From: Histoplasma ohiense
Lineage: Eukaryota > Ascomycota > Eurotiomycetes > Onygenales > Ajellomycetaceae
DNA length: 64,000 bases
Assembly: GCA_017607445.1 (NCBI GenBank)
Contig: JAEVHH010000003.1
Location: 4,278,001 to 4,342,000 of the forward strand
Direction: 5' to 3'
The stretch's first letter is position 1, and every line of letters begins with the position of its first letter. A program made the position numbers and the translations under genes. The notes beneath the pieces are model-generated. The model saw nothing but the letters and a program-made list of their open reading frames with translations. It searched no databases and was not told where the DNA came from. Of this stretch, positions 22,741 through 34,429 are shown piece after piece.

Positions 22741-24839
22741 AGAGACAAATCTGTTTCTGATTGTTCACTTTTGCTTCGTGTGGTTATTCGCCTATTTTTC
22801 GTGTTGCGGTCCCCTTTCTCTTCTAGAAATCCGATTATGAGTGGGCGACTGCTTCCGTCAGCTGTCTCGTGGGATTTCGAAAGATAATAAAAGGGAGTGA
22901 GGAATTGAGCAGCTCTTCTAGTGGGAAAGACGCGAGAAAGTGGGACGCAGGGAGTGTGAATGGAAAAATTGGAAATAACCAAAAGCCCGTTGATGATTAT
23001 GGATCGAGTAGCAGTATGGAATTGGCTGTCTCATAAATTTGGGGGATAAAGTACAGTACAACCTTGCTTTCCATTGTTTTTTTTTCTGATAGTAGCCCTG
23101 CATTCTCTCCTGTTAGCCGTCTACAAGGATCGTTACTGTATTTGCTGCCTTCAATGATGATATCCCAAAGCCCATGGACAATTTGCTCAAGATTTCACTG
23201 AAAATTTTTCAGTGCTCTTGGGGTATTATTGCTGGGTTTGGAAATCAAGCAGGAGTTTTTATTAGTTTCTTGACATTATTATGAGCGGACTCATCAGTGC
23301 AGGGTAGCCGGAGGTTCCCAATGTTTTTAAGATACCCCACATTATTTCCCCAGCTACGCGTCGCGTTATCTACATTAATCCAGGGGATATAGCAAGCCTT
23401 CTCACACAAGTCGCCGTTTTAATAGTTAACGTTAATGGACCCAAGCAGTTCTCAGGGAACATATGTAGATTTTTATCGGTGGTCGTTAACTTTCAGAGAA
23501 TTATCTGTAAACGGCCTCGCCAGTCATGGGTAGAGGGTGTCTAATGTAAGCAAGCCTCCACTGTGTATCCTGCATCCTTGATTATAACACAGAATTTCTT
23601 TTGTCTGTGGTCTTTTTCACCCGATTCGGTTGCGAAGCTAAAACAGCTTAAGCTCAAGCGCTAGAAAATAAAGTTTTCCGCGTGGAACACGATGAGGTCA
23701 TAATCAAGGAGGTTAAATTGTCGTTGGTTAGCGCCTGTCATTTAAGGTTAATGCAGCTAACGCGTCCCATTGATCCGTGCAACGGATCCACATGGGCGCG
23801 ACCTGCAGGGTCCTTTAACCTCCATCACTATAATTTTCTCTTTTCTTAAGAGATAATTGATAATGTGAATTCAGTGAAGTTTAAGATTTTCAGAGATGAC
23901 TCCGTGTTTCCTCTCCATCATACGATTCGACAGGCCCACAAAACTGCAGCATAATAATGGACGTAAACCATCAATTCTCTCGATGCACAGATTCAATATC
24001 TCTCAAGGGAACCCCTTCCATGATTACCACACCTCTGCCCCGCCCATGGCGTTTTTGCTTGGTATTACCGATCCATGCAGCCATATCCGTAAGAAGGGGT
24101 GCCTCTTGTTAGCCATTGGCTCTGATAGCTCGTTGCAGCATCGCCACTTCGACGTCAGAAACACCTAGCGACTCCTGTGGCTATCCTGATTGTTCAGGGG
24201 CATCTGCTAGTCTTCAATGGCTAGAAAAATCTCTTTTCGCACGTCCATAGCGATTGGGTGGTACATGGCTGCGTGGTAACATTGACAATGAAATACATTC
24301 TATCGTCATGCGGAGTATAATCTCAACATTGCTCGCTTTCTTGGGTGCCTAGGAAGTGTTCTGTTCCCAGTCCAGGAACCCAGATCCAACAGGTCCGCCT
24401 TTCTCTGAGTGGATCCCAGCGAATAGTCACTCTCTTTCCTACATTGTTGCGATAGTAATTAGGGCAGAAGAAGAGCTAACGGTGGATCCTCTGGGAGGTG
24501 CATGTTGTGCACGTTCCCGAGCTTCGATTGTGTTGCACAGGAACCTTAAGGAGTTTTACCTGAAGATGCATTATTGCCTCCTGGAAGCTACCCATTGATA
24601 ATATATGAATATATGAAAGCCAGAATTCTCAGTGTTATATTGGCTATTGATGTTTTTTTTGCTCATTATCACTTTTCCTCTTACAATCCACTACTTTTAT
24701 TTCACGATCAGATAAATATATTTCAGCCAGTTAAAAACCCTGACAGATACAGAATATTTGCTATTTTGACATAAATTGCCTCTACCCACAAACATGTGTC
24801 GAACTTCTGAGACTGATATCATTCTCTCGCCCAAGGAAG
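22741..24839. other. Gene-poor stretch, about 2.1 kb
   Basis: No intact gene and no recognisable protein on either strand. A 194-codon minus frame that enters from the reductase pseudogene extends to 22982, but its N-terminal part has no similarity I know. The rest is moderately AT-rich. Confidence 0.5.
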
Positions 24840-25715
24840 TCTCAAATGGCGGTGGCAAGACCGAGTAGATCGCACAGAACAAATATCTTGCATCCTAGGC
24901 TCCCCCATCTCTACCGCACAATTCATCCAATCCCACACGCCCATGCAAGCTCGTGCCGAATAGGGTTTCGCGACCCGCGCTGCCGCAGAGGCGTACGGAT
25001 TCAAAAACATCGTCTCCCAGGACACCCTCGCCTGGGCCCGCAGCATCTCTCCTCCCTGGAGAAACTTTACCGAGAAGGACCGCAAGCAGGCCAGACCACA
25101 GGACTTCGACAACGTCACATTCGATTCCATTCTTGTTTTCGCCGACTCGCGCGACTCGTGCGACTATGCCACCGATTTCCAGATAACGATGGACCTGCTT
25201 CTGAGTGAGAACGGCCGACTCCGGACAAAGGCCAATAACTCGCTAGCCAAACAGATGCCCATCCACTTCTTGCAGGGCGATATCATCTTCCAAGCAGACC
25301 ACAAGCTCCTGCGGATGACACAAGGTCCCTTCCGCATCGCCCTCGAAACGATGTACAAGTCACTCACGGCGGATATCTCGAGCGAGTAGTCTACGTCAAG
25401 CCTGAGCTGGCTACCTGCAAGTTTGCAGATGAAGCCATTATGTCGAGGATGAAACAGATCCACAACGAGCATATCCTCCCTGAAATCACCTATATGATTA
25501 GTGGCAACCCGGCCTCTGACATCATCGGTGGGACCGGCGTGTTCCAGGGTAAGGCCAATGATGAGAACAATCCAGCCAACTTTAGCGTATTTGACACCAT
25601 GCTGGGTGGAGTGCAAGCTGCAGAAGGAGCTGAGCCACCAATTCAAGCTTCGGTGGGGTGAGAATGAGGGGGTCAAATCTGCTCTGAATGGCTATATCAG
25701 TGTGTCGGCTTGAGT
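24840..25715 (+). pseudogene. HAD-superfamily hydrolase (CECR5/HDHD5, IIA type) pseudogene
   Basis: The remnant begins at NGGGKTE (24845), the motif II loop of class IIA HAD hydrolases, and is stopped at 24866. It resumes as STAQFIQSHTPMQARAE with a second stop at 24961. The longest intact part (24964-25386) reads EAYGFKNIVSQDTLAWA, then DFDNVTFDSILVFADSRDSC, then QGPFRIALETMYKSLT. A frameshift near 25380 precedes VVYVKPELATCKFADEAIM. Motif IV reads SGNPASDI instead of GDNPASDI, so its first Asp is gone. About 13 residues are deleted before TGVFQGKANDENNPANF. Another shift near 25615 leads to KELSHQFKLRW and a final stop at 25713. The catalytic N-terminal Asp motif is absent. Intact relatives are phosphatase-like proteins, often mitochondrial, such as yeast YKR070W. 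Confidence 0.85.
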
Positions 25716-26959
25716 AGTCGACGCGGATTGGGGAAAACAGCAATTCTGGAAACAAAAATTTTCCCCCTCTACTAGAATTTCTATTTCTTTTCCCTTTGAT
25801 TCTTTCCATTCCTCTCCTTCTTTGCTTCTGGCATCTAGGTAGATCCTGGATTTTTTGATTCTAGAGTTTCTTTTCCTTTCTGATTTCCCCTTTCCATGTT
25901 CACTAGTCTTCGCTTTTTCTTCTTTGGGTATTGGGCATTAGGCCTCTCGTCAAACTATGGACGGTTGAGGGTATTCCGAAACATTTCTATATTTCATTTT
26001 CTCACTCATGATATGAATGCATAGATAAACAGTGAGGATTGGCATTGCCTCCACTAGAAATTCAATTGCCACAATGAGGGATGTAGCTCCTGGTGTGATC
26101 ATTCGAGTTTCGCTTACCCTCTATTTCCACCCTATTTACGGGTTGCCATATGAGAATTTCGCCCTTGTCTTGCTTTGAAATCTAAACTATCAAAGTCGTG
26201 CCTTGCCTACCCTGACCGCTATCCCTCCTTGAATGGCCAGAGGCATTCTGTATTTTTACTGCGTCTCCAGATATTGCTTTTATTTTGTCCACGAAAGTGC
26301 CAGATCTTCCGATTGAAGAAGGATATTTCAATCCAGCATGAGGCTGTAGTTCGCACCCCCTGCATATCACGTAATTCCAAGGATTTCTTGGGTGTAATCA
26401 CTTCCCAGGATTGGAATAGTTCTTCGGCTTCCTCATTCCCCTAAACTCTTGATCCACTTTGCATAAGAACCGGGCAGGCTTAGGCTTGGCTTGCATGCCG
26501 GGGAGGCGTGCGGCTATATTCCTGGATCAAAAGTTACTTTCCATAGGCCGAGATCATGAGCCATGAACATGCTTGATCATTTTCAGAGCTGAAAGGTAAT
26601 AGCAGAATTCTTCATCCGCATACTGGCACGGATCCAATGGATGAAGACAAGAGCGCTGCCAGGAATCGCATAAACACCCCAGTGTGCTCACGGACAGCTA
26701 ATCTGATTTCTACGCTACAGCCGTGCATGTCTCTTTCTCCATATTCACTTATCCGTGACGACAAACATTGAAGGCGTCCACCACATAAGAGTCAACAGTG
26801 GGATAAGTGTAGTCAAAAGGTATATATATTTTGGAATACTGGCGAGACCTCAATTGAAAGCGGTGGTTATACTCAAGCACAAGAATCCATTGCGGCCAGT
26901 GATGAGGGAGCCAATCCGTGGGAGTTAAAGGGCGATTGGTCCACTGTTCCGCAGCAATC

Positions 26960-26979
26960 TCTCTCTCTCGAGAGAGAGA
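26960..26979. repeat. 20-bp CT/GA palindrome
   Basis: Ten alternating pyrimidines are followed by their exact complement (TCTCTCTCTC then GAGAGAGAGA). It is perfectly self-complementary and lies in a non-coding block. Simple-sequence origin is likely. Confidence 0.85.
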
Positions 26980-27169
26980 CATATCTATCTCACGGCTCGC
27001 CTCTGGTCTGTGCTAAAGATTCTCATCTGTGATCCAAGAGCACGAGGTCCCCAATACACCGCCTGGGGGTTGACCGACAACTGGCCTGCGATGGTAATAT
27101 CAAGCTGGTATTTCGGGAGGAAGAGCCATTCCACCCATTCCGCATATAAAAAGACAAGACGTAAGTGAT

Positions 27170-27191
27170 GTACAGTACATGTACAGTACAT
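27170..27191. repeat. Tandem 11-bp GTACAGTACAT repeat (two copies)
   Basis: GTACAGTACAT occurs twice head to tail, followed by TACATAC. It contains the palindrome GTACATGTAC at the junction. Confidence 0.85.
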
Positions 27192-28092
27192 ACATACAAA
27201 AGAGTCATTCTCTTTTTCGATCTTGTAACGAATGTGTATCGCGAGAGGAATATCAGATATTCGATATAAAATCGGTATTAATTTTCCTATAGAAATGGTA
27301 ACTGAGAAATAACACGCATTTGTTTTTGTTGAGGTACCTTGGCTGTACACCGCAACCCGCCCCCAACGCCGCCAAGGAGCAGGTATTCCACAGGTTTCTT
27401 TGTGCCCGCCGCCCCGGGTTACACCTGGCAAGCTCGGCGCTTTTCCCAGGTTTGAGTTACAGCAAAACGATACAAAGATAAATAAATAAACCGTCCTTGT
27501 ATTGTGGTAGGACTCTGAGGACAGCATTAAAATCCACCTTTATCCAAATCGTTGACTATCCGATATATTATTTGAATATATGGCATTGACAATCATAACT
27601 TATATGTAGTTAGTTGAGATAACTATTGTGTCATCATGACCTCAGCCCGCTAGTCTCGTCAAGTAACTTTTCTGGCAAAACTCAAAACATGAGTAGGGTT
27701 CTTTTGCACTAAGCGGTAATATCTATCGCTTTTCTACCTATTTCTATTGGGATTGTGTATCACTATCGCCTCTTCTTCTACCTCGTTCTATAGACCATTC
27801 CTCATCGCGCTCCATCGATTTTCTTCTGCGCCGGTAACCCACAACTTGTCTTACCCCCCCGCTCCATCCCCACGTCGAAACAGACAGGGTACGGCGATAT
27901 AATACCACCGCCGCGGATATTCCACCCCTGCTTCGCCGAGAGGGCAATCTGTGACTAACAGCAACGGCTGCGACTGGTCGCTGGATGCTAGATGCGCGTG
28001 TCGTAACAAACAAAAAATCAAAAATTACACCTTATTCGCCCCCAGAAATCCTTGTTGCGTCCCGTGACCCCGCGCCGAGCCGCCCCTGTACC

Positions 28093-28107
28093 GTACCGTT
28101 ACGGTAC
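28093..28107. repeat. GTACCGT hairpin in front of the F-box gene
   Basis: GTACCGT, one T, then ACGGTAC make a 7-bp perfect stem about 335 bp upstream of the F-box start codon. A regulatory role is possible but unproven. Confidence 0.6.
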
Positions 28108-28303
28108 TGTCGTATTGCCAGCGTTCCAACCGTCCACTGCCGAGACCAACACCGGTAACGAGCACGTATGGGTAACATTCCCCCATTGTCAGCTCCTAGA
28201 TCTCCTCCTCCAGCTCGGTGCCAGCGCCTGACTTGGTCTCCTCTTTCTCCTCAACCACCTCGCTCTCATTTTCTCTCCCTTTCTCTCCCCTCTCCATCTC
28301 TCC

Positions 28304-28333
28304 CTTCTTCTTCTTCTTCTTCTTCTTCTTCTT
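28304..28333 (+). repeat. TTC microsatellite
   Basis: About ten TTC units in a pyrimidine-rich stretch that ends 110 bp before the F-box ATG, so probably in the 5' UTR or core promoter. Confidence 0.85.
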
Positions 28334-28442
28334 TACCTTCACTATCCGCCTCTCGCTAATCCCCCATTCGTCCAGCCAGTATACATATTCTCTGTTCTCT
28401 GTTCTCCCCTGCATCCACTTGTCCTCTACCACGTCAAGAGAA

Positions 28443-30629
28443 ATGAGCACCGGGGCTCTTCCCCATAATTGCGAGCACCAGCACCAGGACCAGCGGGATC
28501 ACTTCCAAAAGCCTGTTAAGCCACAAAGCCATACCAGAGATAACTCCCCTTCTTCTGGCTCTGAGAGTTCTCGCCGCCCTTCATTTGGCTCTATCAAAGA
28601 GGATTCTACAGGTAATATAAGATATGATAATATAACAAAACAACCCAACTGTCGCAACCTTTGAAATATCTGACAATCTTCCCCTGTTCTAGAAATCGCC
28701 CAGACATTCGTGGATACAGAGGACAATTCCTCTAGCAACCAGCCGCGCCTTGCCAATAATCCGGCTATCAGGGCCTTGGTCCAGTCCCCAGATTCCCCCG
28801 AATTCTGCTGCCCCTGCGGTGCCTTTTTAGGCTGGAAGCAGATCCGCTTAGGTGGACGGCGGCAGAGTAGGAGCTATAGTGACCTCCGCTTGTTAGGGAA
28901 TGCCCAGTCCAGGGGCTTCGCTTGGGAGGTGAATGATGCAACTCGCATCACGCCTGTTGCAGAAGAACCGAAGAAGTCTGTTAAAAAGGGACAGGCGCCA
29001 ATTGAATTGCTTCCCGCCGAAATCCTAGGTATGTTTGTTTATTCAGTCTCTGTCTCATTTTCAAAATCCTTCTTCCTCCCACCCCAAAAAGGTATATTTT
29101 ATTGAAACATTATAATAGACCAAATCATCTCCCACTTGGCTATCGATATCCCCCCTAATGGCTATACTCCACGGAATGTTGACCTTGTTTCGTGTCTCCT
29201 GACCTCTCGGACACTCCACTCTGCGACGCTCAGTGTCCTGTATCGACACATTACCATCCCACATTCGATCATCTTCTCCAAGGCTCTAAACCATATAAAG
29301 CAGTATCCCGCTCTGGGTACCATTGTCCGGCGCCTGGACTTTTCCCACTTCACCTCTGTTGGGCTGGGTCGTACGCAGCAAATGAATGTTGAAATTCAGA
29401 ACGTCACTTCTAAGACCCTGTTAGAATGCCTAGAGTTGCTGACAAACCTCAAGGAATGTCTGCTACAAGAGCATCTCGAGGACGATTTGAATGTTGACGT
29501 GCTCCGAAAATTGCTCTCGCGAACCCCTTCTCTGCGCGCTGTTGATTTCTGCGGGTGTTCATCCGCCATCTTCTCCGACGGCTTCCTGAGCGCCGTCACT
29601 GAAGATCCTGATTTCCCTGCCACCCTCCCAAGCCTCCGCCGGGTGTCACTTCACGAGTGCAGCGGTCTCGTTCCGCCCGTATTCGAAACTTTGCTCCCGC
29701 GCCTAGTCAACGTGACCCATCTCGATGTGTGCCACACCCAGATTACGAATTCTGCGTTGATGTCCATCCCACATAGCGCCCGCATCACACACCTAAACAT
29801 TTCACGGTGCACTAAGCTCACTGGACCGGAGGTGGTGAAATTCCTAACCACCCACCCAGCTGTGAGGGAATCACTCGTCTATTTGAATGTCATGACTGAT
29901 AGCTCTAGACACCAACTCCTGGACGAGACGGACGTCGACAATCTCCTTCCCTGCCTAACTTCCACCCTGCGCTCGGTGAACCTGGGTGGGGCAAAGATCC
30001 GCTCATCAAATATGCCTTCCCTCCTCCGCCTCTCCAAACACGTCGAAGAACTCGGCCTCGATTCAGCCAACCTTACCATCAGCGACATCAACCTGTTCTT
30101 CGCCCTTCCACCGTCCGATAGCGATAGCGATAGCGGCAGCAAGGCTACTACCACTACCAGTACCAGTACCAGTACCAATGGAAATGCAACTGGAAACGCC
30201 AACAACACCAAGCATGAAGACCCCAGCGCACATCGGGTCTGGGTCCCTTCTCAACTCTGCTATCTCGATCTCACCAAGAACCCACACGTCACTCAAGCAG
30301 CTCTGCTAAACCCCAAAGCCTGTCTCCTCGTCACTCCGCACAGTGCGCCTCTCGACGTGATCGAACTCAGTGAAAAGATCATAAGCCCGCTCCGCCAGCG
30401 GAGCCGCTTGAACAAATATGGCAATGGATGGCTGGTGCGGGACCTGGGGCGGCGAGGTTGGTATGTGCGCGGGCCAGCGTTGGAGGCGCGGCAGGGTAAG
30501 CTGGCGGCGAAGATGGATGATGGGCGCCGGCCGTGGAAGATGGGGGCGCGGTGGTGGGGTATGAGGAAGATCCCTGTTGCGGTGGGGGATGTTGGGGGGT
30601 TGTATGGGCATTATATGTTTAAGAAGTGA
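28443..30629 (+). CDS. F-box-like / leucine-rich-repeat protein
   Basis: Three exons, 28443-28611, 28693-29028 and 29119-30629, give 671 aa with phase 1 at both junctions. The first 150 residues are Ser/Gln-rich with a small Cys pair (FCCPCGAFLGW). An F-box-like segment follows at about residues 160-215: IELLPAEILDQIISHLAID, then DLVSCLLTSRTLHSATLSVL and YRHITI. Irregular leucine-rich repeats follow, for example LKECLLQEH, LRAVDFCGCS, VTHLDVCHTQITNSALMSIP, ITHLNISRCTKLTGPEVV and LRSVNLGGAKI. A Ser/Asp then Thr/Ser low-complexity insert (about residues 505-525) interrupts the array. Proteins of this build usually recruit substrates to SCF ubiquitin ligases; the target is unknown. The start ATG is the first after a CT-rich leader. 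Confidence 0.88.
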
Positions 30630-32350
30630 GCGGGTACTAGTTACCATATGAGTACCCTCTCACATTTTTGCTTCCCATTTTTGCTACTGGCGACGGCGCT
30701 TGTGGTTCTGCTTCTTGTGGTTTGTTTTATTACACTGATTTCCTCGTTGACATGTTTGGTTTTTTGGGGGTGTTTCCGGAGGAGTACTTTTCTTCCTCTG
30801 TTTCTCCATCTCTCGTTTGCCCCCTGTGCCTATTTCTTTTTCCTAATCCTTCTCCACGTTCTAACTAGGAGTTTGTTATCATTAAGCAGGCCAAATTTCC
30901 CCTCTGGTGTTATTCCTATTCCTTTTCCTATTGATAATCTTTTGTACTTGACAGCTAAATATACCTTTTGAGATACTTCCTTTGTGAGGGCGTTTTCTTT
31001 TTCTTCTTCTTCTTCTTCTTCTTCTTCTTCTTCTTCTTCTTCTTCTTCTTCTTCTTCTTCTTCTTCCTTTGAAAGAGAGCATATTATTTCTGTGTATGTA
31101 CTCGCACGTATTTTAATTGTTACAAAAATGAATATCAGCGTAAACTCTTACATTGGATCAACTGGGCAGATTATGGTCGTCATCCGTTCGTCGTATGTAA
31201 CTTATTTTTGATAGTCCCTTATCCTTGCAAGAACATTGCAAACCGCCGAGGCAGCGCCATTGTAGATCACATGATTGCTAGCTCTTGAGCCGCGTCCGAT
31301 GGACCTTAAACTTGCTCAAGTCGATCTTAAAAAGATTTTGCCTGTGCTTTTGTTCACGCGGGGAACAGGGATAATACTTGACAACCTCCGTTTCCTCCCC
31401 TCATACATATACTTTATAGTATACTTCATACGGATCCCACATTCCCGCATTCCTCCTGCAGCTACGATCCTTCTGTCCCACAAGGAGTGGCACCTTTTTT
31501 TTTTCCTTTTTCTTTTCTTTTTTTTGTTCTGTTCGCAACATATTGGGCAGAGCCGTATACGGACGACGCGAGCTAGCTATCACGGTACATCCACAGCAGG
31601 GTAGCGGGGATAGGCTGCGAGCTGGCTATCGCGTGCGGTGAAGGACGGATCATATCAATCAACAACAGAGGAGATTGAGAGACACGGGATCAGAGGGGAC
31701 GAGGGTGGTTGGGATTTTCCTTTTTCCCCTCCCGAGCTCTCCAATAAATAAATAAATAAAATAACGGGGGTGATTGCAAGGCGCGCGCGGCGGCGGGGTG
31801 TTTGTTGGTATCAATCATATATTCGGCACCCACTCTTCCTCGCTTTTTGTGTGTTTCGCTCGATCCATTTGCCGCTGAATGATGCGATAACGACTTGGGA
31901 ATTTTGCTTCTTTCCTTTCTCTCTTTCACTCTCTCACACTCTCTCCTCCCTCACTCTCACTTACTCACTTACTCACTCTTTTTCTTTCTTTCTGTTCCCG
32001 GTTCGATTACGACCGGTACTAAGGGAGGGTTTATGGAGGAAAAAGTGATAACGAGTGAATGAGTGAATGAATGAAGGGCCTTTACAGAAGCTACGGCTGT
32101 GTTTTGCGAGTTTTGTCACGGGTAGGAAAGGTCAGAATATTGGCGGCAGTCTGGAAAACGAATCCGCTACTACCCGGGAAGACTACGCTTACTGGACTAT
32201 TGGACGTGAAGTGAGGGTGAGGAGGATTGTTGCACAACACGATAACGCACCATCTATAAGCTTACGCTTGCCCGACTTTTCTTGTCTACGGCCAAAACCT
32301 GTGAAACTTGAAGACAAATCTGGAAGAAGAGCGGGACGGGGACTGAATAA
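30630..32350. other. Intergenic, about 1.7 kb
   Basis: 3' flank of the F-box gene, a long TTC microsatellite, and the CT-rich leader of the Tfb1 gene with TCACT/TTACTCAC-type repeats near 31925-31980. No gene recognised. Confidence 0.5.
31001..31066 (+). repeat. (TTC)22 microsatellite
   Basis: Twenty-two uninterrupted TTC units, about 370 bp after the F-box stop codon. The poly-Ser and poly-Arg open frames over it are artefacts of the repeat. Confidence 0.95.
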
Positions 32351-34429
32351 ATGGCGGCTAGCGTGGGCAGCCATGCTGTGGCATATAAGAAGAGAGATGG
32401 CTCCTTGATGATGGCTTCGGATGGAAAATCAATTACATGGGCACCCAAGGGGAGTGGTTCCGGTTTGTTGCCTGTGACCATTAAAGTTGCAGATATTACA
32501 CGTATGTCGTCTCTTTGTGCCCTTTGGGGATGGATGTTTCCGGATAGCTGACTTTATGAGCCCTTTCACGTATACTTAGATCTCCAACAAACTCCCGCGA
32601 CGAGTCCAAAAGTTATGCTGAAGGTATTCGCGCAAGCCACCACTATTAATCCCAACGCCGGCCCCAGTCCCAACAACGTCCCGCCGGGCGCAACGGAACA
32701 GTATATCTTTTCCTTCACGTCGGGAACACACGCACGTGCCGAGGCTGATGCGATCAAAGATGCCCTCAGTGCAACCATCCAGGCAATAAAAACAGGACAG
32801 GTCCCTACAAAAGAAAGCGCACCAGCCGCGATGGCGATTGCAAGTGCACTATCTTCAGCAGCGGGGAAACCATCATGGGACGACGATAGCCGACTGATTG
32901 CAGACGTGGAACTACAGCAATCCCTCCTGAAGTTTGATCCAGCCCTGCAGAGAGTGTTTATGGAGACGCTTCGCACGAAGGCCGAAACAGTTAGCAATGC
33001 ACAATTTGTGTCGCAGTTTTGGTCAACAAGAGTACATCTCCTGCGAGCGCATGCGATTGAGAAGTCACAGACGCGTGGGTCATATAACGTACTCTCAACG
33101 TTGAAGCCGCGGGTGGAGGATAACGTGACCAAACTTAATATCAGCAAGGAGCAGATCCAGCTTATATTTAGCCAGCATCCGCTGGTGAAGAAGGTTTACG
33201 ATGAGAATGTCCCAAAGCTGACGGAGCAGCAGTTCTGGTCGCGGTTTTTCCAGAGTCGGTTGTTTAAGAAGTTGCGCGGTGAGCGGGTGACGGACGCGGA
33301 TCCGACTGATCCGATTCTGGACAAGTATCTTCGGGTCGATGAGTATGCGGGCCGTTCGTGGACGGCGAACGTGCCGCATACTATTGATCTTGAGGGAAAT
33401 GAGGAGAATCATAGTCAGAGGCAGGGGAATAGACCGAATTTCGACATGAGGCCTGCCGACATGGATAAGGTGCCAATTATACGGACATTAAATTCGCTAA
33501 GCGAGAAGATCATGGCGAATGTCACGCCGGTTGATGCGGACCCATCTGCGCCGATTGGTCTGAGCGAAGAGGCATACAATGAGTTGCAGCTTCGTGATTT
33601 ACGCGAAGACGAGGAGTTGAAGCGAATCACATTAAACGTGCGTGATCAGAGCCTTTTTTTGACTGAGACCAAACCTGCAGAGGACGAGGAGACCCGAATA
33701 TTCGCGCGGCAGGACCCCCACGAAGTTCTCCGCAGGCTACAGAATGACCTAGACTCAACTTTCCCGCCCAAAAACAAGGGTGGTGTTCGGCTCGACCGCA
33801 TTATTGAGCCGGAAGAAACCGATAGCGATAGCGATAACGATGATGATACCCGCAACCAGCAAAAGAGCACGAAACCAAGAAAAGAAAGGGTCGGCTCCAG
33901 ATCCGCCCTCGCTGCGGCGTCCACCCAGATATTCTCCGCTATCCGTGACCGCAAATCTCAATTCTCCTCACCCTCCGCCACCTTGCCAGAAACCTGCGGC
34001 CTCCCCCCAGCCATCTTCGACCGCTTGACCCTCACACACGCCACCACGACCGAATTCCTCCATCAATTCTGGCAAGCCTTCCTATCCGGGAATCCGGACC
34101 GGGCTGGCGAAATTGCATCTCTGGTCGAGTCATTAAATCGCGCTATGGATCGCATCAAAGCCGTGGCGGACGAAGCGGAGAAGGAGCGCCAGGTAGAAAT
34201 TGAAAGACTGAAACGGCATGCCAGAGAAGTCATGGCGTCGACGGGGAAGAATATCCGGCCCAATTTGAAGGGGGTGGAGGGCGGGGGAAAGACGGTTAAT
34301 GCGCTTTTAGAGCCGACGGTGAAGGCGTTGGGGAAGGCGTTAGACGAGTACAGGAAGGCCTTGGCCCAGGCACAACAGGTCCAAGTTCAAGAGGGCACAG
34401 GGGGCCCAGCAGCAGGGGGAGAAGGATAG
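32351..34429 (+). CDS. TFB1: TFIIH core subunit Tfb1 (p62)
   Basis: Two exons, 32351-32501 and 32580-34429, give 666 aa. The N-terminal 110 residues fit the PH-like domain of Tfb1: VAYKKRDGSLMMASDGKSIT, then ATEQYIFSFTSG. Two BSD domains follow, at about residues 160-225 (LLKFDPALQRVFMETL, then FVSQFWSTR) and 230-295 (IFSQHPLVKKVYDENVPKLT, then EQQFWSRFFQSRLFKKL). FWSR-type Phe/Trp pairs are the hallmark. The C-terminal half is helical, with DLRSxx-like acidic and Arg/Glu-rich stretches, and ends in a Gly-rich tail. Tfb1 is part of the XPD/XPB-containing complex in the nucleus that opens promoters for RNA polymerase II and acts in nucleotide-excision repair; its PH domain contacts activators and Rad4/Rad2. 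Length is normal for filamentous fungi. The phase-1 intron is clean (GTATGT...CTTAG). Confidence 0.95.

Larger units (their letters stand above)
25716..28442. other. Gene-poor stretch, about 2.7 kb
   Basis: No convincing gene. Short palindromic and tandem elements occur (26960-26979, 27170-27191, 28093-28107), and a TTC run lies at 28304-28333 in the probable leader of the F-box gene. Minus-strand frames at 26749-26982 and 26985-27527 have protein-like composition in places but no recognisable domain. Confidence 0.5.

Noticed and set aside
26985..27527. 180-codon minus-strand frame called as a gene
   Set aside because: Only its C-terminal third looks protein-like, the N-terminal part is not, and no family is recognised. 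Kept only as a low-interest finding.
28218..28664. 148-codon frame over the F-box gene start with poly-Phe
   Set aside because: The poly-Phe is the TTC microsatellite in the leader. The real start is the ATG at 28443, in the same frame and followed by gene-like sequence.
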